From contig JAULUH010000463.1 of NCBI GenBank assembly GCA_032111745.1, forward strand, positions 1 through 21,895: a stretch of DNA of 21,895 nucleotides, given 5' to 3'. Positions 14,179-21,240 of the stretch are shown piece after piece. Numbering within the stretch: the stretch's first letter is position 1; every line of letters begins with the position of its first letter. Source of the DNA: JAULUH01 sp032111745 (GTDB lineage: Bacteria; Chloroflexota; Anaerolineae; JAAEKA01). A program made the position numbers and the translations under genes. Below the pieces are notes generated by a model. The model saw only the letters and a program-made list of their open reading frames with translations, made no database searches and was not told the origin of the DNA.

Positions 14179-14236
14179 GGTGCACTCCTCTCACCATAGT
14201 AAACGCAGCCGAGCCACGGATTCACGGGCCGAGCGC

Positions 14237-15484
14237 TTACCCCCGGCGCCCGCCGAACGCGCGCTGGAGCCAGGACGTCCGGTCCAGCTGCGTGTTGTTC
14301 TTCCCGACCACCACGTGGTGGGACTGGCCCGAGACGTCGGCGATGATGAGGTCTCCCGCCACCGAAGGGTTCGAGATGGGATCAACCGGCGGGCTGGCGG
14401 CCTGGGCCTCCTCCCGCTCCCACAGCAGCCCGTCTTCCGCCCGCATGGTGAGCACCGGCGCCGCCCACCACGGCGACTCCAGCCCCACCTGGCCCACCAG
14501 GGCGGTGCGACCCTCGACCGCGGCCGCGTCTACCGGCCAGCCCTCGGCCAGGGCGCTATAGAAGGCGGCGGCGAACACCACCGCCAGGCGGTCCGGGATA
14601 TCGGACTGCATCCCCAGGGCGGCCGGGATCTCGCGCTGCACCAGGGCCCGGGCCACGCCACCGGCCCCCTGGCCGGTCTGGCAGGCGTTCAACAGAGCGA
14701 AGCGCACATCCGCCCGGCTGAAGAGCAGGGCCAGCTCGGTGCTGCCCACCATGTGTACGTCCCACTGTCCGACCCTATCCTGGCGGGCCAGGCTCAGAGC
14801 TCCCTGCCCCCGGGATTCATCGTAGATCCCGTGCCCGATGAAGTGGACCAGGTGGGGCTGCCGGCGGCGCAAGGCCTCCTGCAGGTCGCCAAAGGTCACG
14901 GCGCCCTCCAGCCAGTGCACCTCCAGCTGGCCGGCCTGCTGCAGGGGCTGGAGGACCGCGTCCAGGGCCTGGCGCTCACGCTCTGTGCCCAGCACGGGCA
15001 GCCCCAATGTCGCCGAGTCCACGGCGATCCCCAGCATGCGCAAGGGGCCGTCGACGGCCAGCGGCTCGATGCGGCGGCCGGCGCGCACGTAGCGCACCAA
15101 GGGCAGGCGCGGGTCGAGGCCGAGCCACTGGTTGCGCCAGTAGCCCGCCTCCCAGGGCACGGCGGCCAGCTCTTCGCCGGTGATCAGGAGCCGCAGGCGC
15201 AGGCCTTCGCCTGCCCGGGCGGCGCCGGCCAGGCTGGCCGCCCACCGCTCGCCCACGGCGTCCGGCAACAGCGCCTGCCCTATGCGATCGCTCAGGCCGT
15301 CCAGGGTTACAGGCGCGTCCAGGGGGTGCGCCAGGCCGGGCCAGGCCGCGGTCACTTCCTCCTCGCCCTCGGGCGAGGCCAGCACGCGCGTCGTTAGCTG
15401 GCCGTCGCGCAGGGCCAGTTCAAGGTCGAAGTTGCGGTAGACGATACCCCCGAGGGAAGGGATGGATGGTTGGCTCTCGGTCAT
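14237..15484 (-). CDS. CHAT-domain cysteine peptidase
   Basis: The 415-residue protein has the caspase-like CHAT domain in its C-terminal two thirds. The catalytic His is in HFIGHG (His218) and Cys in LLNACQTG (Cys268). The N-terminal part (about 10-140) has the usual CHAT-associated sequence ending VPWEAGYWRNQWLGLDPRLP. The final 40 residues carry GDLIIADVSG then VVVGKNNTQL (377-400), a motif shared with the adjacent TPR protein. CHAT peptidases are separase/caspase relatives used in bacterial conflict systems and in gasdermin or type III-E CRISPR systems. I chose ATG 15484 because GGAGG is 5 bases before it; a GTG at 15496 would add four residues. It heads a same-strand set: CHAT, TPR, SH3b, lipase. 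Confidence 0.88.
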   Translation of the reverse strand: MTESQPSIPSLGGIVYRNFDLELALRDGQLTTRVLASPEGEEEVTAAWPGLAHPLDAPVTLDGLSDRIGQALLPDAVGERWAASLAGAARAGEGLRLRLLITGEELAAVPWEAGYWRNQWLGLDPRLPLVRYVRAGRRIEPLAVDGPLRMLGIAVDSATLGLPVLGTERERQALDAVLQPLQQAGQLEVHWLEGAVTFGDLQEALRRRQPHLVHFIGHGIYDESRGQGALSLARQDRVGQWDVHMVGSTELALLFSRADVRFALLNACQTGQGAGGVARALVQREIPAALGMQSDIPDRLAVVFAAAFYSALAEGWPVDAAAVEGRTALVGQVGLESPWWAAPVLTMRAEDGLLWEREEAQAASPPVDPISNPSVAGDLIIADVSGQSHHVVVGKNNTQLDRTSWLQRAFGGRRG

Positions 15485-15598
15485 GGCGGCCTCCACGTTG
15501 CGCCTGGTCTGAACCAGTTTTCCGGAGGGCAGGGCGTGACGCGCCCGTGCCTCTCATGAAAGATAAACGCAGCCGGAGGGGCTTATTGGGGCGATGGG

Positions 15599-15628
15599 AT
15601 GATATGGGTGCACCTGGAACGGGTTCAA
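15599..15628 (-). promoter_or_regulatory. candidate promoter of the CHAT cluster
   Basis: On the minus strand TTGAAC (15628-15623) and TATCAT (15604-15599) are 18 bases apart, about 115 bases before the CHAT start. It lies directly beside the palindromic element at 15632-15764. Confidence 0.4.
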
Positions 15629-15631
15629 GTC

Positions 15632-15764
15632 CGTCATTGCGAGACCGCCATACCGCCTAGAGGTTGGCCTGGAGGCGCAAGATGGCCCAGACTGGTCCAG
15701 TCTCCGAAGACTGGACCAGTCTTCATCCTCGACCGCTCGGCGGTATGACGGTCTCGCAATGACG
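15632..15764. repeat. 133-base palindromic element (MITE/REP-like)
   Basis: The outer arms 15632-15657 and 15739-15764 are inverted repeats matching at 25 of 26 positions, beginning CGTCATTGCGAGACCG. The next ten or so bases inward match imperfectly. The centre holds a second perfect inverted repeat, AGACTGGTCCAGTCT (15689-15703) and AGACTGGACCAGTCT (15708-15722), with a CCGA loop. No ORF is inside. GTCATTGCGAG is a motif often seen at the ends of dispersed palindromic repeats in diverse bacteria. The element separates the nitrilase end from the CHAT promoter and may terminate transcription. Confidence 0.75.
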
Positions 15765-15777
15765 CGCCCGGTCAGAC

Positions 15778-16596
15778 TCAGGGGAGCAGGCCGTTGGCGC
15801 GGCGGTATTGGCGGAAGGCGTCCAGGCGCTCCAGGTCGATGGTGGCCACCAGGTAGCCCTCAGCCCCGTCGTCCACGGTGCGGCGGATGGCCTCCAGCTC
15901 CGGCTCGGCACTGGGATCGACGATGGCACTCACCCCCCCACAGCGATAGGGCGCCTCCGACGTCGTGGCCTGGTCGCTCACCGCTACGGCGATCACGTTC
16001 TCCTGTGCCCGCACCAGGGCCAGGCCGTGCCACAGCAGGCGGGCGTAGGCCGGGTCCGACTGGGGGCGAATGGTGGTCTGCGCCGGCACGCACAAGACGT
16101 CGATGGCGCCGGCCAGCTCTCGCACCAGGTCCGGATACCACAGGTCCGAGCAGATCAGCACCCCGCAGCGCACCTCCTCGATCTCCAGCACCAAGGCGCC
16201 ACGTCCCGGCGCTACCCCCCGTTGTTGCTCGAAGCCGAAAAGCATCCGCTTGTCGTAGCTGCCTACCGCCTGTCCCGTGCGGTCAAACACCAGCGCCGTG
16301 TTGAGGCGCAGCTGCCGCTCGGCCTCCCAGTGCTCCACCGAGCCCGCTACCAGGTGCACGCGATGGTGCCGGGCCAGCCCGGCCGCGAAAGCGGTGGCGG
16401 CCTCCCACTGTCCGGTCTCTCCGGGTCCCTCCATCACGGCGTTGAAATGCTCGGGCAGCACCGCAATGTCGACGGCCTGGCCCGCCGTCGCTTGCACCAG
16501 GAGCGTCGAGATGCGCTCAAAGGTGCGCTCGGGGTGGCCGAAGCTCACCGCCGGCTGTATGGTGCAGATCGTGATGGTCCTGGTCATCGTCGTCAT
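15778..16596 (-). CDS. carbon-nitrogen hydrolase (nitrilase superfamily)
   Basis: The 272-residue protein has the Glu-Lys-Cys triad of the family: Glu49 in VLPEHF, Lys116 in SYDKRMLFG, Cys149 in GVLICSDLWYPD. The length suits the small omega-amidase, N-carbamoyl amidase and beta-ureidopropionase-like branches. SDLWYP in place of the common YDxRFPE and the KRMLFGFEQQ loop do not settle the substrate. These enzymes cleave amides, carbamoyl amines or nitriles in the cytosol. GGGAGG precedes both ATG 16596 (3 bases) and ATG 16587 (12 bases); the first is used here. It is transcribed away from the TPR/aldo-keto reductase operon from a back-to-back promoter. Confidence 0.88.
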   Translation of the reverse strand: MTTMTRTITICTIQPAVSFGHPERTFERISTLLVQATAGQAVDIAVLPEHFNAVMEGPGETGQWEAATAFAAGLARHHRVHLVAGSVEHWEAERQLRLNTALVFDRTGQAVGSYDKRMLFGFEQQRGVAPGRGALVLEIEEVRCGVLICSDLWYPDLVRELAGAIDVLCVPAQTTIRPQSDPAYARLLWHGLALVRAQENVIAVAVSDQATTSEAPYRCGGVSAIVDPSAEPELEAIRRTVDDGAEGYLVATIDLERLDAFRQYRRANGLLP

Positions 16597-16633
16597 CTAC
16601 CTCCCGAGGCCCTACGGCGAGGCCTCCTCGACG

Positions 16634-16662
16634 ATTATACCTGGCGGCCAGGGGGCGGTCAA
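16634..16662 (-). promoter_or_regulatory. promoter of the nitrilase-family gene
   Basis: On the minus strand TTGACC (16662-16657) and a perfect TATAAT (16639-16634) are exactly 17 bases apart, 38 bases before the ATG. Its -35 box is 4 bases from the -35 box of the divergent promoter. Confidence 0.75.
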
Positions 16663-16666
16663 TCGG

Positions 16667-16695
16667 TTGACGGCGGCACGGGCCTGTGGCATAAT
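16667..16695 (+). promoter_or_regulatory. promoter of the TPR / aldo-keto reductase operon
   Basis: TTGACG (16667-16672) and CATAAT (16690-16695) are exactly 17 bases apart, 34 bases before ATG 16730. Together with the minus-strand promoter it makes the symmetric centre GTCAA-TCGG-TTGAC (16658-16671). Confidence 0.75.
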
Positions 16696-16729
16696 CCCCC
16701 TGGCGGCGTCATCCACCAAGGAGCCTGCA

Positions 16730-17245
16730 ATGCCTGAGCCCAATGATCCTCGGACCCATCCACACCGCACCGAGACCCGCACCCGGGCCCTGGCCCTCTT
16801 CCAGGAGGGTTATGAGCTCCAGACCCAGGGGCTCTGGGCCGAGGCCATGGCGCGCTATCGCGAGTCGATCCGGCTCTATCCCACTGCTGAAGCCCACACC
16901 TTCCTGGGCTGGGTGTACAGCCTGCTCAGGCTCTACGAGGAGGCCATCGCCGAGTGCCGGCGGGCCATCGAGGTCGATCCCGGCTTCGGCAACCCGTACA
17001 ACGACATCGGCGCCTACCTGGTGGAGCTCGACCGGCCCGACGAGGCCATCCCCTGGTTCGAGGCCGCCCTGGCCGTCCCCCGCTATGAAGCCCGCTGCTA
17101 TCCCTGCTACAACCTGGGCCGGATCTTCGAGAAGAAGGGTGATTGGCTGCGCGCCATCACTCTCTATCGGGCCGCTCTGGCCGAGAACTCCACCTACGAC
17201 CTGGCCCGCACCGCCTGGATGCGCCTGCAGGCCCGCCTCAACTGA
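16730..17245 (+). CDS. TPR repeat protein
   Basis: The protein has 171 residues. TPR units are visible at about 20-52 (ALFQEGYELQTQGLWAEAMA), 54-86 (AEAHTFLGWVYSLLRLYEEA), 88-118 (NPYNDIGAYLVELDRPDEAI) and 122-155 (CYPCYNLGRIFEKKGDWLRA), so nearly the whole protein is a TPR solenoid for protein binding. There is no signal peptide or membrane helix. AAGGAG lies 6 bases before ATG 16730 and a good promoter is directly upstream; the frame continues upstream but that part overlaps the divergent nitrilase gene. It ends 15 bases before the aldo/keto reductase, so the two are co-transcribed. The partner is unknown. Confidence 0.85.
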   Translation: MPEPNDPRTHPHRTETRTRALALFQEGYELQTQGLWAEAMARYRESIRLYPTAEAHTFLGWVYSLLRLYEEAIAECRRAIEVDPGFGNPYNDIGAYLVELDRPDEAIPWFEAALAVPRYEARCYPCYNLGRIFEKKGDWLRAITLYRAALAENSTYDLARTAWMRLQARLN

Positions 17246-17260
17246 GGGAGTCCCATACCC

Positions 17261-18247
17261 ATGAACTATCGCCCGCTCGGCCGTACCGGCTGGCACGTCT
17301 CCGACATCAGCTTCGGCGCCTGGGCCATCGGCGGCTCCTGGGGCGCGGTCGACGACGTCGAGTCCCTGGCCGCATTGCACAAGGCCCTCGACCTGGGCAC
17401 CAACTTCATCGACACCGCCGACGTGTACGGCGACGGCCGCAGCGAGCGCCTGATCGCCCGTGTGTTGAAGGACCGGCCGGGAGAGCGCATCTACGTGGCT
17501 ACCAAGGCCGGCCGCCGGCTCCCCAAACAGGTGCCCGAGGGCTACACTCGGGAGAACCTCACGGCCTGGATCGAGCGCAGCCTGCGCAACCTGGAGACGG
17601 AGGCCCTGGACCTGGTCCAGCTGCACTGCCCGCCCACCGCCGTCTACTATATGCCCGAGGTCTTCGGCATCCTGGACGACCAGGTGGCCGCCGGCAAGCT
17701 GCTGCATTACGGCGTCAGCGTGGAGAAGGTCGAGGAGGCCCTGAAGGCCATCGAGTTCCCTGACGTCAAGACCGTGCAGATCATCTACAACATGGTCCGC
17801 CTGCGGCCGGCCGACCTGTTCTTGCCCCAGGCCCAGGCCAGGCAGGTGGGAATCCTGGCCCGGGTGCCCCTGGCCAGTGGCCTGCTGACCGGCAAGCTGC
17901 GCGCCGACAGCGCGTTCCAGGCCGACGACCATCGCCAGTTCAACCGCTATGGGGAGTCCTTCGACGTGGGCGAGACCTTCTCCGGGGTGCCCTACGGGAT
18001 GGGGCTGCAGGCCGTGGAGGAACTGCGCCAGCTGGTGCCCGCTGGGGCCACCATGGCCCAGTTTGCCCTGCGCTGGATCCTGATGGCGGACGCTGTCACC
18101 TGTGCCATCCCCGGCGCCAAGCGGCCGGCCCAGGCGGCGGACAACGCCGCGGCCAGCGACCTGGCCCCGTTGAGCCCAGAGACCATGGCCGCGGTGGCCG
18201 AAATCTACGATCGTCTGATCCGGCCGCACGTGCATCAGCGGTGGTAA
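17261..18247 (+). CDS. aldo/keto reductase
   Basis: The 328-residue protein has the AKR TIM-barrel signature with all four catalytic residues: Asp51 and Tyr56 in DTADVYGDGRSE, Lys82 in VATKAG, His122 in LVQLHCPP. It starts YRPLGRTGWHVSDISFGAWA, typical of the AKR11/AKR12-like group of bacterial enzymes. NADPH is the usual cofactor; the carbonyl substrate cannot be told. CAIPGAKRPAQAADN near 287-301 matches the usual cofactor-phosphate region. AGGGAG lies 11 bases before the ATG. The gene is second in an operon with the TPR protein and is followed by a large hairpin. Confidence 0.9.
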   Translation: MNYRPLGRTGWHVSDISFGAWAIGGSWGAVDDVESLAALHKALDLGTNFIDTADVYGDGRSERLIARVLKDRPGERIYVATKAGRRLPKQVPEGYTRENLTAWIERSLRNLETEALDLVQLHCPPTAVYYMPEVFGILDDQVAAGKLLHYGVSVEKVEEALKAIEFPDVKTVQIIYNMVRLRPADLFLPQAQARQVGILARVPLASGLLTGKLRADSAFQADDHRQFNRYGESFDVGETFSGVPYGMGLQAVEELRQLVPAGATMAQFALRWILMADAVTCAIPGAKRPAQAADNAAASDLAPLSPETMAAVAEIYDRLIRPHVHQRW

Positions 18248-18262
18248 TCCGCACCCATCGTA

Positions 18263-18319
18263 GGGCCTGAATGGCAGGGCTGCGGCAGCCCCGCCCGGGC
18301 CACCCCGCCATTCAGGCCC
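18263..18319 (+). terminator. branched terminator-like structure after the aldo/keto reductase
   Basis: A perfect 13-bp stem, GGGCCTGAATGGC (18263-18275) and GCCATTCAGGCCC (18307-18319), encloses a smaller hairpin (GGGCTG-CGG-CAGCCC, 18277-18291). No U-tract follows, only TACCTTCATC. Confidence 0.6.
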
Positions 18320-18369
18320 GTACCTTCATCATCCATGATCAGACAGAGACATGGATCGATGACGTGGAC

Positions 18370-18397
18370 TTGACAAGGGCTGAATACGCGCTATACT
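18370..18397 (+). promoter_or_regulatory. promoter of the met operon
   Basis: A perfect TTGACA (18370-18375) and TATACT (18392-18397) are 16 bases apart. The predicted start is near 18404, about 23 bases before the riboswitch P1 stem. Confidence 0.8.
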
Positions 18398-18426
18398 CCC
18401 GGTTCACAATTGCATAGCCACGATGC

Positions 18427-18537
18427 TCTTATCCAGAGAGGCGGAGGGACCGGCCCTGTGAAGCCTCGGCAACCCGGTTGGATAGTTCGTAGCCAACCAC
18501 GGTGCCAATTCCGGCAGACGACGTCTGGAAGATGAGA
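18427..18537 (+). promoter_or_regulatory. SAM-I (S-box) riboswitch
   Basis: The S-box consensus is plain: TCTTATCCAGAGAGGCGGAG, then GGGACCGGCCCTGTGAAGCC, then TCGGCAACC. P1 pairs 18427-18433 with 18531-18537 (TCTTATC with GATGAGA, one wobble). The GGTTGGATAG to GGTGCCAATTCC part with GACGTCTGGAAGATGAGA completes P3, P4 and the 3' side of the junction. SAM binding stabilises P1 and turns the downstream genes off. It sits between a strong promoter and metY. Confidence 0.96.
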
Positions 18538-18615
18538 TCAGGTCCCAGTACCCTGCTCCTCCCAGCCGGACCCTATGTCCGGGCTGCGGCAGGACAGCCA
18601 CCAAGGTGTTGATAG

Positions 18616-18647
18616 ACCCTCTCGCTTTCCCGGCGAGAGGGTTTCTT
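18616..18647 (+). terminator. riboswitch expression-platform terminator
   Basis: ACCCTCTCGC (18616-18625) and GCGAGAGGGT (18633-18642) form a perfect 10-bp stem with a 7-base loop, followed by TTCTTGGTTGT. A separate hairpin, CCGGAC (18566-18571) with GTCCGG (18577-18582), lies between the aptamer and the terminator. I could not settle which bases form the antiterminator. Confidence 0.8.
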
Positions 18648-18687
18648 GGTTGTAGCCTAACTTAATGTGAAGGAGACGTATCGTATC

Positions 18688-19983
18688 ATGACAGGTCAAG
18701 CCACTAACGGCCATCGCTTCGGCTTCACCACCCGCCAGCTGCACGCGGGCCAGCAGCCTGACCCGGCCACGGGCAGCCGGGCGGTGCCGATCTACCAGAC
18801 CACCAGCTACCAGTTTCGCGACACCGGCCATGCCGCGGACCTGTTCGCCCTGCGCGAGCTAGGCAACATCTATACCCGCATCATGAACCCTACCACCGAC
18901 GTGCTGGAGCGCCGCCTGGCCGACCTGGAAGGGGGCGTGGGTGCCCTGGCCGCCAGCAGCGGCCACGCCGCCCAGGCCATGGCGGTGCTGACCCTGTGCG
19001 GCGCGGGCGACCACATCGTCAGCAGCAGCCGGCTCTACGGCGGTACCTTCAACCAGTTCAACTACACCTTCCCGCGCATCGGCATCGACGTCACCTTCGT
19101 CGATCCCGCCGATCCGGCGAGCTTTGAGCGCGCCATCCGGCCCAACACCAAGATCATCTACGGCGAGACCCTGGGCAACCCTGACATCAGCGTCTTCCCC
19201 TTCGAGGAGGTGGTGGCCATCGCCAAAGCTAACGCCATTCCCGTGGTGATCGACAACACCTTCGCCACCCCTTACTTGTGCCGGCCCCTGGAGTGGGGCG
19301 CCAACATCGTCATCCACAGCACCACCAAGTTCCTGGGTGGCCACGGCACCAGCATTGGCGGCATCATCGTCGACGGCGGCACCTTCGACTGGCGCAGCGG
19401 CCGCTTCCCCAACTTCACCACGCCTGACCCGTCGTACCACGGCCTGGTCTACGCCGACCTGGGCGCACCCGCCTTCATCCTCAAGGCCCGGGTGCAGATC
19501 CTGCGCGACATCGGGGCCTGCCAGGCCCCCTTCAACAGCTGGCAGACTCTGCAGGGCATCGAGACCCTCAGCCTGCGCATGGACCGCCACGTGGCCAACA
19601 CCCGGCGCGTCGCCGAATACCTGTCCGAGCATCCGGCGGTAGCCTGGGTGTCCTATCCCGGCCTGCCGAGCCACCCCGACTACGCTAGAGCCCAGCGCGT
19701 CCTGCCCAAGGGCCAGGGCGCCATCCTGGGCTTCGGCATCAAGGGCGGTGCCGCGGCCGGCCAGCGCTTCATCGACAGCCTGCAGCTGCTGAGCCACCTG
19801 GCCAACGTCGGCGATGCCAAGAGCCTGGCCATCCACCCCGCCAGCACCACCCACAGCCAGCTGACGGCCGAGGAGCTGTCCAGCGCCGGGGTCACGCCCG
19901 ACTTCGTGCGCCTCAGCATCGGCATCGAGGACGTCGAGGATATCCTGTGGGACCTCGACCAGGCCCTGGCCGCGGCGGCCTGA
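18688..19983 (+). CDS. metY: O-acetylhomoserine (thiol)-lyase / sulfhydrylase
   Basis: The 431-residue length is typical of MetY. FTTRQLHAGQQPDPATGSRA and VPIYQTTSYQF open the fold, the Tyr-x-Arg phosphate motif is YTRIMNPTTD (Tyr62, Arg64), the stacking segment is RLYGGTFNQF, and the PLP lysine is Lys214 in VIHSTTKFLGGHG. IYGETLGNPDISVFPFE and the roughly 50-residue insertion after the lysine (DWRSGRFPNFTTPDPSYHGL) are specific to the OAH sulfhydrylase group. It makes homocysteine (from sulfide) or methionine (from methanethiol) from O-acetylhomoserine. AAGGAG lies 12 bases before ATG 18688; a GTG at 18667 is in frame but precedes the ribosome site. It is the first gene under the SAM-I riboswitch, with metX next. 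Confidence 0.93.
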   Translation: MTGQATNGHRFGFTTRQLHAGQQPDPATGSRAVPIYQTTSYQFRDTGHAADLFALRELGNIYTRIMNPTTDVLERRLADLEGGVGALAASSGHAAQAMAVLTLCGAGDHIVSSSRLYGGTFNQFNYTFPRIGIDVTFVDPADPASFERAIRPNTKIIYGETLGNPDISVFPFEEVVAIAKANAIPVVIDNTFATPYLCRPLEWGANIVIHSTTKFLGGHGTSIGGIIVDGGTFDWRSGRFPNFTTPDPSYHGLVYADLGAPAFILKARVQILRDIGACQAPFNSWQTLQGIETLSLRMDRHVANTRRVAEYLSEHPAVAWVSYPGLPSHPDYARAQRVLPKGQGAILGFGIKGGAAAGQRFIDSLQLLSHLANVGDAKSLAIHPASTTHSQLTAEELSSAGVTPDFVRLSIGIEDVEDILWDLDQALAAAA

Positions 19984-20062
19984 GCCCATAAACCACGGCT
20001 GGTCCACCAGGGCAGGGCAAAGGCCCCGGTGGGCCGGCAGGAAGAGCCCGGTAAGCAAGCCT

Positions 20063-21238
20063 ATGACCCCAATTCCTGTCCCCGGCTCCGTGGGCATCGT
20101 GGAGACCGACAGCTTCACCTTCGCGGAGGACACGCCCTTCATGTTGGAGAGTGGCGCCACCATCGGCCCGGTGACCCTGGCCTACGAGACCTACGGCCGG
20201 CTCAACGCCGAGCGCTCCAACGCCATCCTGGTTTGCCACGCGCTGAGCGGCGGCGCGCACGCTGCGGGGTACCACAGCGCGGACGACCCGCAACCGGGCT
20301 GGTGGGACGACTGCATCGGGCCGGGCAAGGCCTTCGACACCGAGCGCTACTTCGTGATCTGCAGCAACGTACTGGGCGGCTGCTACGGTTCCTCGGGTCC
20401 GGCCAGCACCAACCCGGCCACCGGCCGGCCCTATGGCCTGGCCTTTCCCGTGGTTACGGTCGGCGACATGGTCAACGCCCAGGTACGCCTCGTCGACCAC
20501 CTGGGCATCGACCGCCTGCTGGCCGTGGCCGGGGGCTCCATGGGCGGCATGCAGGTGCTGGCCTGGGCCGCCAACCATCCCGAGCGGGTGGAGGCGGTGC
20601 TGCCTATCGCCACCACCGCCCGCCACAGCCCCATGTTGATCGCGTTCAGCGAGGTCGGCCGGCAGGCCATCTACGCCGACCCGGCCTGGAACCGCGGGGA
20701 GTACTACGATGGCGGCCCCAAGCCGGACGCCGGCCTGGCCGTGGCCCGCATGGTCGGCCACATCACCTACCTGAGCGAGCAGTCCATGCACGAGAAGTTC
20801 GGCCGCCGGCTGCAGGACCGCGAGCGCTTTGGCTACGACTTCCAGACCGAGTTCGAGATCGAGAGCTACCTCGCGTACAACGGCCAGAAGTTCACCCGGC
20901 GCTTCGACGCCAACTGCTATCTCTACATCACCAAGGCCATGGACTATTTCGACCTCGGCGCGGCGTATGGCAACCTGGCGGCCGCGTTTGTGTGCTCGAC
21001 GGCGGTGAAGTTCCTGGTGGTCAGCTTTACCAGCGACTGGCTGTATCCCAGCTATCACAGCAAGGAGCTGGTCAGCGCGCTGACTGCGGCCGGGGCCGAC
21101 GTCACCTACCTGGACATCCAGAGCTCCTGGGGCCACGACGCCTTCCTGCTGGAGGTGGACACCATGACCGACCTGCTGGGCGGCTTCCTCCACCGGCTGG
21201 CGCGCGAGGCTGCGGTATCCGCTCCGGCCACGAGGTGA
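20063..21238 (+). CDS. metX: homoserine O-acyltransferase (MetX type)
   Basis: The 391-residue alpha/beta-hydrolase has the MetX signatures. ILVCHALSGGAHAAG is near the start, SNVLGGCYGSSGPAS lies in the acyl pocket, and the nucleophile is Ser159 in AGGSMGGMQ. Asp325 in TSDWLYP and His358 in WGHDAFLLE complete the triad. It transfers an acyl group, usually acetyl from acetyl-CoA, to homoserine, feeding MetY just upstream. Some MetX proteins use succinyl-CoA; I did not try to separate these by sequence. The gene lies 79 bases after metY; that gap holds an imperfect hairpin (20004-20013 with 20023-20032). Its last bases overlap or abut the metW start, so metX and metW are translationally coupled. 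Confidence 0.94.
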   Translation: MTPIPVPGSVGIVETDSFTFAEDTPFMLESGATIGPVTLAYETYGRLNAERSNAILVCHALSGGAHAAGYHSADDPQPGWWDDCIGPGKAFDTERYFVICSNVLGGCYGSSGPASTNPATGRPYGLAFPVVTVGDMVNAQVRLVDHLGIDRLLAVAGGSMGGMQVLAWAANHPERVEAVLPIATTARHSPMLIAFSEVGRQAIYADPAWNRGEYYDGGPKPDAGLAVARMVGHITYLSEQSMHEKFGRRLQDRERFGYDFQTEFEIESYLAYNGQKFTRRFDANCYLYITKAMDYFDLGAAYGNLAAAFVCSTAVKFLVVSFTSDWLYPSYHSKELVSALTAAGADVTYLDIQSSWGHDAFLLEVDTMTDLLGGFLHRLAREAAVSAPATR

Positions 21239-21240
21239 CC

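Noticed and set aside
13895..15397. A 500-residue plus-strand frame opposite the CHAT and TPR genes
   Set aside because: It is antisense to genes with catalytic motifs and membrane segments; its own sequence is His/Gln/Arg-rich with no recognisable domain.
10449..15484. Type III-E CRISPR (craspase-like) system
   Set aside because: The CHAT-TPR pairing brought it to mind, but there is no cas gene, repeat array or gRAMP-like protein in the window.
16709..18235. A 508-residue open frame on the minus strand opposite the TPR and aldo/keto reductase genes
   Set aside because: It lies antisense to two clear genes with intact motifs, has low-complexity Gly/His/Gln/Val-rich sequence and no domain; such long antisense frames arise from high GC codon use.
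18859..21193. Two long minus-strand open frames (about 430 residues each) opposite metY and metX
   Set aside because: Both are antisense shadows of well-conserved enzymes, are rich in Gly, Val, Asp and Gln without a fold signature and have no ribosome site.
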